DNA from: Climacteris rufus
Taxonomy: Eukaryota > Chordata > Aves > Passeriformes > Climacteridae
Reading direction: 5' to 3'
Assembly (NCBI GenBank): GCA_013398175.1
Contig: VZRZ01001998.1
Coordinates: 1,088,593 to 1,152,592, forward strand
Length of the DNA stretch: 64,000 nt
Part shown: one piece after another, positions 62,601-64,000 of the stretch
How positions within the stretch are numbered: position 1 is the first letter of the stretch
Layout of the letters: each line of letters begins with the position of its first letter
Translations under genes and position numbers: made by a program
The notes under the pieces: generated by a model
What the model was told of the DNA's origin: nothing
Seen by the model: the letters and a program-made list of their open reading frames with translations, nothing else
The model's database searches: none

Positions 62601-63929
62601 TTGTCATCTTAATTTTTTGAAATTTAACTCTGCAGAGCTGATTTTCAAGGTTAAAGAGGCAAGTCAAATGCACTGCTTGCAGTCCATGCTTATACTCCTT
62701 AGGCAGACACCAACATAATCTTATTTGCCACTTTGTTTCACTATGAAACAGATTATTTAATGCTGTCTGTATTCGCACTCAGGCTCAGCTCTGCAGAAGT
62801 GCTGGCAGTGCTGCCACTCTGTATTTGAACAATGGTCTGTACATGGTCTTCATTTCCAGTAACCTTTTATTGCACACAGCAACTGAAGTGTGACAACAGA
62901 TGGGATTCCTCCTATTTTCCAAAGAAAATCATATGCATTACCTATACATTGAAGAACTAGGCTGCTAGGAAATTGTCACTTGAACATACTACTGCCCCTT
63001 GGATGCCCAGAGCTACCCCTCACCACCACTTCTCCTCTACACTTCCATTTGTTCAGTTCCTTCAATTCACCAGTAGCTTTCTTTAAAATCTTCATATAAC
63101 AAAAAAGGGAACAAATCAGGACAAAACCTATTTCTATGCTTGCCAGTGTCAAATTTTAACACACACAAAACATTACTTTTGTATTTTATAACTAGTTAGT
63201 ACTAACAATCCAACTGCAGAAAATAAACAGCAGCTCTTCGCTACTTGAAATTGGATTTCTCCACCCCTAAAAGTGTTGGAGCATCCAGTCATTTTCTTAC
63301 ACTTCTCACACCCCAAAAAAGACAAACTTAAAAACTCTGCATGAAGGATCCATCAATCAATCAAAGTACAGAGAATAATCACATGAATGAAAGGTCAAAA
63401 CATTTTTTCTATTCAAAAAGTAATTTGAAACTCATGTTAAGACCATCTTTTCACTAAAGGAATCTAGTACATATATCACTGCTGAAACCACAAAGTCATT
63501 GCTATCCCTTCCAAAAACTTTCGGCACCAACTATTCCTGAAATGAATTCCAGAGAAATATGTTCAGGTTCCATCTATGACTCTGCATCATTGGATTTGCA
63601 ATTTCTTACAGTTTTTACACTGCCCAGCAACCGAAATACAAAGTAACTCTTCAGATGCAGCTGCATGCATTTAAAAGTATATTAGTAAGTACAGTTCTAT
63701 TTATTTTTTCCTACCAGTCTTAGATAAATCCAGACAAAAAACTTAAAGTTTCAAGCTTGAAAAGCATAACACTCAGAAAGCTAAGCTTCTTACTCAGGTC
63801 TTCCTTGGAGAGGTGGCTACTTACGGATTTGGCAGTTGCAGAAATGTACTGGACAACCATCTCACGTTTTGTGCTCAAGTCTTTATCTCTTAAAGGAGCT
63901 TTACGTTCCTCATTTAGGTTCATGTCTTC
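5375..63929 (-). CDS. DIAPH2: DIAPH2, diaphanous-related formin 2 (partial gene, 19 internal exons)
   Basis: Diaphanous-related formins are Rho-GTPase-regulated factors that nucleate and elongate unbranched actin filaments in the cytoplasm. The exons listed below join in phase into 863 codons with no stop: GBD end (residues 1-42 of the fragment), armadillo DID/FH3 (about 43-257), dimerization region (about 258-376), coiled coil (377-432), FH1 (433-about 635) and FH2 start (about 636-863). DIAPH2 is chosen because stretches such as VTLACEELKKSESF, NYMNSGSRNAQSLGF, FLSILQHFLLIRNDYY and SMKRINWSK agree with human DIAPH2 as I remember it better than with DIAPH1 or DIAPH3. Both gene ends are outside the window: the start codon, promoter, remaining FH2, DAD and 3' UTR are not seen. 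Eighteen internal introns separate the exons. All have GT-AG ends except one AT-AC intron. Confidence 0.96.
10187..10280. repeat. TA/TG-rich microsatellite region
   Basis: Alternating TA and TG/CA steps including ATGTGTATATATATATATC and repeated ATATGCATAT-like words. Confidence 0.88.
11200..11312. repeat. TA/TG/CA-rich microsatellite region
   Basis: A mosaic of TATATA, ATGCATGCATACATAC, GTATATATACATATAC and ACACACAC with little other sequence. Confidence 0.88.
11563..11690 (-). mobile_element. CR1 LINE 3'-end fragment
   Basis: The + strand reads AATCATGGAATCATGGAGTG, GTTTGGGTTGCAGGGAAGTG, CCCTGCCATGAGCAGGGATG and CTAGATCAGGTTGTTCAGAG, the reverse complement of a CR1 3' end including two copies of the terminal octamer. 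It is on the minus strand and truncated at about 125 bp. Confidence 0.92.
11854..11955 (-). CDS. DIAPH2: DIAPH2 exon, FH2 knob/coiled-coil
   Basis: A 102-nt exon, phase 0 at both ends, encoding residues 750-783: NLVKNLPEQKELNALAELKE, then EYNDLAEPEQFGVV. The EPEQF motif and the LPEQK..N.LAELK.EY run fit DIAPH2 more closely than DIAPH1 or DIAPH3. Bounded by TTTTAG and GTACGT. Confidence 0.97.
13683..13712. repeat. Short TA/CA-rich tract
   Basis: Alternating purine-pyrimidine DNA, ATATATATACACACATGTAT followed by ATATGC. Confidence 0.8.
14985..15130 (+). mobile_element. Degenerate ERV LTR fragment (bird ERVK-like)
   Basis: The + strand reads CCAGGTCTGGCTGGGATGAG, GTTTATTTACTCC, TATGGTGTCATTTTAACTTG, TGACCAAACAATGCTGACAC and CACTGGTGTAGCTGCT. 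This follows, with many differences, the 5' part of an LTR I remember from songbird ERVK-type elements (GGTTTGGCTGGGATAGAGTT and so on). Only the first part of the LTR is recognisable. No paired LTR or internal region was seen. Confidence 0.5.
16118..16212 (-). CDS. DIAPH2: DIAPH2 exon, FH2 knob
   Basis: A 95-nt exon (phase 1 in, phase 0 out) completing Ser718 and encoding residues 719-749: IFLGSFRLPYEEIKNIILEV, then DEEKLSESLVQ. The isoleucine in NLSIFLGSF is the equivalent, as I recall, of mDia1 Ile845, which is needed for actin assembly. It is intact, so the FH2 looks functional here. Bounded by TTTCAG and GTATGT. Confidence 0.97.
16213..17631 (-). other. DIAPH2: DIAPH2 intron (1419 bp)
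   Basis: AT-rich intron with GTAAGT donor and TTTCAG acceptor. No element is recognised. The + strand frame at 16851-17063 has no domain. Confidence 0.8.
17632..17733 (-). CDS. DIAPH2: DIAPH2 exon, FH2 knob region start
   Basis: A 102-nt exon (phase 1 in, phase 1 out) completing Ala684 and encoding residues 685-717 plus one base of Ser718: KKPVEESEEKKAAQSKKKIK, then ELRVLDGKSAQNL. The lysine-rich stretch lies in the FH2 linker. ELRVLD.K.AQNLSIFL leads into the knob. Bounded by TTCCAG and GTAAGT; both joins give expected residues. Confidence 0.97.
23503..23800 (-). mobile_element. CR1 LINE 3' fragment retaining the end of ORF2
   Basis: The + strand starts CAGAATCATGGAATTGATAA and GGTTGGAAAAGCCC, the reverse complement of a CR1 3' terminus. 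It continues through GACTCCACCACTTCCCTGGG and GCAACTCGAGGCCATTTCC. On the minus strand one frame reads FFTKRVVKQWKRLPREVVES, very like the C-terminal end of CR1 ORF2 (reverse transcriptase protein). The element is a truncated, inactive relic. Its inner boundary, near 23800 or a little beyond, is uncertain. Confidence 0.88.
24862..24921. repeat. A/C-rich low-complexity tract
   Basis: About 60 bp composed almost only of A and C runs. No unit repeats exactly. It is best described as low complexity. Confidence 0.85.
29443..29572 (-). mobile_element. CR1 LINE 3'-end fragment
   Basis: The + strand reads TATGGTTTGGGTTGGAAGAG, then AAAGATCATCTAATTCC, CCCCCTGCCATGGGCAGGGA and CCAACCTGGCCCTGAACACT. 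This is a close match to the reverse complement of the avian CR1 3' end. The element is therefore on the minus strand and is 5'-truncated after about 130 bp. Confidence 0.92.
35785..35862 (-). mobile_element. Short CR1 LINE 3'-end fragment
   Basis: On the + strand it reads TATTAAGGTAGGAAAAGACC, TCTAAGACCATTGAGGTCAG and CCCAGTACCACCATG. This resembles the reverse complement of the CR1 3' end of the type also seen at 23503-23800. Heavily truncated and diverged. Confidence 0.7.
40452..40566 (-). CDS. DIAPH2: DIAPH2 exon, FH2 N-terminal lasso/linker
   Basis: A 115-nt exon (phase 0 in, phase 1 out) encoding residues 646-683 plus one base of Ala684: IEPQEIGENSFWVKAEEDKF, then EDPELFAKLALTFGTQMK. 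The FW and ELFAKLAL.F motifs are typical of the FH2 lasso and linker, which wraps the post of the partner subunit in the FH2 dimer. The donor GTACAT is weak; the acceptor is TTTCAG. Confidence 0.97.
43352..43693 (+). mobile_element. Putative solo LTR of an endogenous retrovirus
   Basis: The 342-bp block begins TGTTGCCC and ends AATACA (TG...CA). It is flanked by the 4-bp direct repeat TCAC; counting the LTR's own terminal ACA, the direct repeat is ACATCAC. It contains a TATA-like TATATAAG at 43563-43570, followed by a GC- and CpG-richer, pyrimidine-rich stretch unlike the neighbouring intron, as in LTR R/U5 regions. The TATA-like box sets the + orientation. I do not recognise the family, no internal coding region is present, and boundaries of this length could arise by chance. 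Confidence 0.45.
43763..43783. repeat. (TA)n(CA)n microsatellite
   Basis: A short ATATATA tract runs directly into about eight CA dinucleotides. Confidence 0.9.
43974..44612 (-). CDS. DIAPH2: DIAPH2 FH1 exon, expanded proline-rich domain (639 nt)
   Basis: This single 639-nt exon, phase 0 at both ends, encodes residues 433-645. It opens GPGLTGQMTEVPPLPPTLPS, then carries twelve LPGG-(small/aliphatic)-(P)5-6 blocks, then FGGAPMAPPFAPFPV and the linker MKEKKKYKLEVSMKRINWSK that starts FH2. FH1 proline runs bind profilin-actin and feed the FH2 ring; SH3 and WW proteins can also bind them. The equivalent human DIAPH2 segment is about half as long, from memory, so the tract looks expanded. The LPGG..IPPPPP pattern resembles DIAPH1 FH1, but the flanking EVSMKRINWSK is DIAPH2-like. 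The exon is far richer in GC and CpG than its surroundings, especially its 3' half. Confidence 0.96.
44100..44522 (-). repeat. In-frame minisatellite encoding 12 LPGG-polyproline units
   Basis: The 423 bp comprise twelve units of 36 nt (12 residues) or 33 nt (11 residues) that start LPGG and end in five or six prolines. Units near 44330-44522 use T/A-rich codons (consensus like CTACCTGGTGG). Units near 44100-44330 use C/G-rich codons with CCCGGG. All length changes are multiples of three. The + strand is strongly G-rich. Confidence 0.93.
44613..46211 (-). other. DIAPH2: DIAPH2 intron (1599 bp)
   Basis: AT-rich intron with GTAATA donor and TTTCAG acceptor. No element is recognised. Confidence 0.8.
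46212..46316 (-). CDS. DIAPH2: DIAPH2 exon, coiled coil
   Basis: A 105-nt exon, phase 0 at both ends, encoding residues 398-432: FDEEFTARQEAQAELQKREE, then KIKELETEVKQLRTQ. Heptad-like spacing of Leu, Ile and Val and a high Glu/Lys/Gln/Arg content mark a coiled coil. It matches the segment immediately before FH1 in DIAPH2. The donor GTAATA is sub-optimal. Confidence 0.96.
46317..47081 (-). other. DIAPH2: DIAPH2 intron (765 bp)
   Basis: GTAAGT donor and TTACAG acceptor. No repeat or RNA gene is seen. Confidence 0.82.
47082..47146 (-). CDS. DIAPH2: DIAPH2 exon, coiled-coil start
   Basis: A 65-nt exon (phase 1 in, phase 0 out) completing Asp376 and encoding residues 377-397, ACVDKAKVEESEKKAAEFSR plus Lys. 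It is charged and helix-prone, and starts the coiled coil that links the dimerization region to FH1. Bounded by TCTAG and GTAAGT. Confidence 0.95.
47147..47433 (-). other. DIAPH2: DIAPH2 intron (287 bp)
   Basis: A short intron from a weak GTTTGT donor to a TCTAG acceptor. No element is recognised with confidence. Confidence 0.82.
47434..47552 (-). CDS. DIAPH2: DIAPH2 exon, dimerization region
   Basis: A 119-nt exon (phase 2 in, phase 1 out) completing Arg336 and encoding residues 337-375 plus one base of Asp376. It includes PQYYKIIEECVSQIVLHCSG, MDPDFKYRGRMDVNF and THLV. PQYYK.IEEC.SQIVLH is a hallmark of vertebrate diaphanous formins. The donor is GTTTGT, a weak match to consensus, chosen because it alone keeps the frame into the next exon. 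Confidence 0.95.
47553..48116 (-). other. DIAPH2: DIAPH2 intron (564 bp)
   Basis: GTAAGT donor and TTTTAG acceptor. No feature is recognised inside. The frames on both strands at about 47632-47888 are chance ORFs. Confidence 0.82.
48117..48233 (-). CDS. DIAPH2: DIAPH2 exon after the AT-AC intron, dimerization region
   Basis: A 117-nt exon (phase 2 in, phase 2 out) completing Asp297 and encoding residues 298-335 plus part of Arg336: DVSEVFHLLYNMVKDTSSEN, then YFLSILQHFLLIRNDYYV. This is the conserved dimerization-domain helix pair of diaphanous formins. The donor is GTAAGT. The acceptor dinucleotide is AC, belonging to the U12-type intron. Confidence 0.97.
48234..49158 (-). other. DIAPH2: U12-type AT-AC intron of DIAPH2 (925 bp)
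   Basis: On the minus strand the intron begins ATATCCTTT (49158-49150), an exact U12-type 5' splice site. It ends TTTGCAC, so the terminal dinucleotides are AT-AC. Upstream of the acceptor, TTTTCTTAAC (48254-48245) matches the U12 branch-site consensus, with the likely branch A about 12 nt from the intron end. Joining the exons here gives ...EMDDVSEVFHLL, as the formin family requires. No alternative GT donor near 49159 keeps this reading. An A/C-rich low-complexity tract sits at about 48267-48305. Confidence 0.93.
49159..49277 (-). CDS. DIAPH2: DIAPH2 exon before the AT-AC intron
   Basis: A 119-nt exon (phase 0 in, phase 2 out) encoding residues 258-296 plus two bases of Asp297: ALKDKENDELDIQLRVFDEN, then ELSHRLNDIKAEM. 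It links the DID to the dimerization region. The acceptor AATAG is normal, but the exon ends GATGGA and is followed directly by ATATCCTTT, not GT. The frame continues only if this is spliced as an AT-AC intron. Confidence 0.96.
49278..50666 (-). other. DIAPH2: DIAPH2 intron (1389 bp)
   Basis: AT-rich intron with GTAAGT donor and AATAG acceptor. A short C run lies at about 49331-49337. No mobile element or RNA gene is recognised. Confidence 0.8.
50667..50777 (-). CDS. DIAPH2: DIAPH2 exon, end of DID
   Basis: A 111-nt exon, phase 0 at both ends, encoding residues 221-257: VACMQLINALVTSPEDLDFR, IHLRNEFLRCGL and KKILP. This is the last armadillo-like repeat segment of the FH3 region. It is bounded by GTAAGT and AACAG. 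Confidence 0.97.
50778..53193 (-). other. DIAPH2: DIAPH2 intron (2416 bp) with a CR1 fragment
   Basis: The intron has a GTGAGT donor and an AACAG acceptor. It holds a CR1 3'-end fragment (about 51000-51285) and an A-rich low-complexity tract near 52441-52490. Nothing else is recognised. Confidence 0.85.
51000..51285 (-). mobile_element. CR1 LINE 3'-end fragment
   Basis: On the + strand the sequence reads from a CACAGAATGG-like terminus through GGAAGGGACACC, CATGGGCAGGAACACCTCCC, GTTGCTCCAAGCTCCATCC and CTGTGCCAGGGCCTCGCCAC. This is the reverse complement of the well-known CR1 3' region, so the element lies on the minus strand, the same strand as DIAPH2. It is 5'-truncated like most CR1 copies. 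Family assignment is from memory of CR1 consensus. Confidence 0.92.
53194..53305 (-). CDS. DIAPH2: DIAPH2 exon, DID segment
   Basis: A 112-nt exon (phase 2 in, phase 0 out) completing Ile183 and encoding residues 184-220: LDKLLGAITTAAEKN, then RFSQIVEGLEN and ending FIQLQ. It matches the DIAPH2 DID between the GEEN and VACMQ segments. The donor is GTGAGT and the acceptor CTTAG. Confidence 0.97.
53306..54106 (-). other. DIAPH2: DIAPH2 intron (801 bp)
   Basis: AT-rich intron with GTAAGA donor and CTTAG acceptor. No repeat or RNA gene is recognised. Confidence 0.8.
54107..54243 (-). CDS. DIAPH2: DIAPH2 exon, DID core
   Basis: A 137-nt exon (phase 0 in, phase 2 out) encoding residues 138-182 plus two bases of Ile183. 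It includes YGLQRILGDERSLLLL, AIDPKQPHMM and KILSAICIVGEEN. The KLLSALC-like helix is the part of the DID that contacts the DAD in mDia1 (family knowledge). The Phe usually seen after the MNNK helix is Tyr here, a conservative change. The donor is GTAAGA and the acceptor TTTAG. Confidence 0.97.
54244..55235 (-). other. DIAPH2: DIAPH2 intron (992 bp)
   Basis: AT-rich intron with GTAAGT donor and TTTAG acceptor. A short (GA)n run lies near 54449-54458. No other element is seen. Confidence 0.8.
55236..55305 (-). CDS. DIAPH2: DIAPH2 exon, DID armadillo segment
   Basis: A 70-nt exon (phase 2 in, phase 0 out) completing Gln114 and encoding residues 115-137. The end, LIQCLKAFMNNK, is a highly conserved DID helix in this family. 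The donor is GTAAGT and the acceptor CAAG. Confidence 0.97.
55306..55386 (-). other. DIAPH2: DIAPH2 very short intron (81 bp)
   Basis: The intron runs from GTAAGG to CAAG on the minus strand and is only 81 bp. It contains a G-rich patch (GGGGGCTGGGGAGG near 55350), a type of intronic splicing enhancer often seen in very short introns. Exon phases on both sides agree, which supports it being a true intron. Confidence 0.9.
55387..55461 (-). CDS. DIAPH2: DIAPH2 exon, DID armadillo segment
   Basis: A 75-nt exon (phase 2 in, phase 2 out) completing Ser89 and encoding residues 90-113 plus part of Gln114: WVNNFGHEGLGLLLDALEKL and then LDKK. The motif WVNNFG.EGL is a standard formin DID signature. 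The acceptor follows a run of T, then CCCAG, and the donor is GTAAGG. Confidence 0.97.
55462..55834 (-). other. DIAPH2: DIAPH2 intron (373 bp)
   Basis: A short intron with a GTAAGC donor and a CCCAG acceptor preceded by a T-rich tract. I see nothing else in it. The antisense-looking frame across 55526-55879 partly overlaps the neighbouring exon and is not a gene. Confidence 0.85.
55835..55974 (-). CDS. DIAPH2: DIAPH2 exon, start of DID/FH3 armadillo region
   Basis: This 140-nt exon (phase 0 in, phase 2 out) encodes residues 43-88 plus two bases of Ser89. It begins GGLKNSKHECTLSSQEY and includes ISDEKLLNCLESLRVSL, the opening helices of the armadillo-like diaphanous inhibitory domain. The donor is GTAAGC and the acceptor GATAG. 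In the family this region binds the C-terminal DAD to hold the protein closed. Confidence 0.97.
55975..59808 (-). other. DIAPH2: DIAPH2 intron (3834 bp)
   Basis: This is AT-rich intron sequence with GTGAGT donor and ATAG acceptor. No mobile element or RNA gene is recognised. The frames at 56106-56429 and 58103-58453 show no domain and have no coding support. Confidence 0.8.
59809..59829 (-). CDS. DIAPH2: DIAPH2 21-nt microexon (IVGSKVP)
   Basis: A 21-nt exon, phase 0 on both sides, encodes seven residues, IVGSKVP. It is flanked by a TGCAG acceptor and a consensus GTGAGT donor. Human DIAPH2, from memory, carries a nearly identical heptapeptide (IVGSKVT) at the same place between the TAKS and GGLKN segments, which supports the call. 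Because it is phase-neutral it can be skipped without changing the frame, so it is a likely cassette exon at the GBD/DID boundary. It is too short to find by ordinary ORF searching. Confidence 0.9.
59830..63824 (-). other. DIAPH2: DIAPH2 intron (3995 bp)
   Basis: This is AT-rich intron sequence between the GBD exon and the microexon, with GTAAGT donor and GCAG acceptor. I see no repeat element, RNA gene or conserved-looking coding stretch in it. The open frames near 60431-60689 and 61958-62188 have no recognisable domain and are best read as chance. Confidence 0.8.
63825..63929 (-). CDS. DIAPH2: DIAPH2 exon, GTPase-binding domain segment (window exon 1)
   Basis: This 105-nt exon, phase 0 at both ends, encodes fragment residues 1-35, starting EDMNLNEERKAPLR and ending YISATAKS. 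The NLNEE..APLR..D...KREMV pattern is the conserved part of the formin GBD that precedes the armadillo repeats. It is the region through which active Rho-type GTPases release autoinhibition. The acceptor is CTTTACAG at the high-coordinate end and the donor is GTAAGT. It must be preceded by N-terminal exons beyond 64000, since the protein cannot start here. Confidence 0.96.
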
Positions 63930-64000
63930 CTGTAAAGAAACAGACCACACAACATCAAGAATATGTCAAGATTTTTATTAGTCTTTGCTCTTTTTAAGCT
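63930..64000 (-). other. DIAPH2: DIAPH2 intron, 3' end only
   Basis: These bases are the acceptor end of an intron that continues past the window. The sequence next to the exon has a short pyrimidine stretch and ends in AG on the minus strand. Confidence 0.85.

Noticed and set aside
5375..63929. Assignment to DIAPH1 or DIAPH3 instead of DIAPH2
   Set aside because: DIAPH3 would be expected to read ACEEIKKSKSF and NYMNAGSRNAQ, and DIAPH1 ACEELRKSENF and NAGAFGFN. The window has ACEELKKSESF, NSGSRNAQSLGF and the IVGSKV microexon, as in DIAPH2. The paralogue sequences are from memory, so a database search should confirm.
1..64000. CRISPR arrays, tRNA or rRNA genes, bacterial-type operons, or a new defence or mobile system
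   Set aside because: None seen. B-box-like words near 43586 and 60949 lack a cloverleaf context, and no regularly spaced repeats other than the FH1 minisatellite were found.

Overview
The window looks like vertebrate, most probably avian, nuclear DNA. It is AT-rich, gene-poor and intron-dominated. It carries short 3'-end fragments of CR1 LINEs with the usual end (an octamer like ATTCTATG), a degenerate ERV-type LTR fragment of a sort I associate with birds, and exons of a metazoan Diaphanous-related formin. The species cannot be named from the sequence.

I can support one protein-coding gene, on the minus strand and open at both ends: DIAPH2 (diaphanous-related formin 2). I placed 19 consecutive coding exons between 63929 and 5375. 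They splice in frame, without a stop, into 863 codons (2589 nt). Read from high to low coordinates they encode the end of the GTPase-binding region (63929-63825), a 21-nt microexon (59829-59809), the armadillo-like DID/FH3 region (55974-50667), the dimerization region (49277-47434), a coiled coil (47146-46212), a very long proline-rich FH1 segment in a single 639-nt exon (44612-43974), and the first part of the actin-nucleating FH2 domain (40566-5375). The N-terminal exons lie beyond 64000. The rest of FH2 and the C-terminal DAD lie below position 1. DIAPH2 is preferred over DIAPH1 and DIAPH3 because the diagnostic FH2 and DID stretches fit DIAPH2 best, from memory of the human paralogues.

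All other sequence is intron. The largest intron, 22.7 kb (17734-40451), lies early in FH2. Introns contain seven recognisable CR1 3'-end fragments (two of them short or divergent), one decayed LTR fragment near 15 kb, a putative 342-bp solo LTR just downstream of the FH1 exon, several (TA)n/(CA)n tracts and A/C-rich low-complexity tracts. I saw no rRNA or tRNA gene, no CRISPR array and no second protein gene.

The points most worth a second look are: a U12-type AT-AC intron with textbook 5' splice site and branch point between two DID/dimerization exons; the in-frame 21-nt microexon; the FH1 tract of twelve LPGG-(P)n units, which falls into a GC-rich and an AT-rich half; and the putative solo LTR whose TATA-like box points antisense towards the FH1 exon. 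I did not find a clearly new biological system here.
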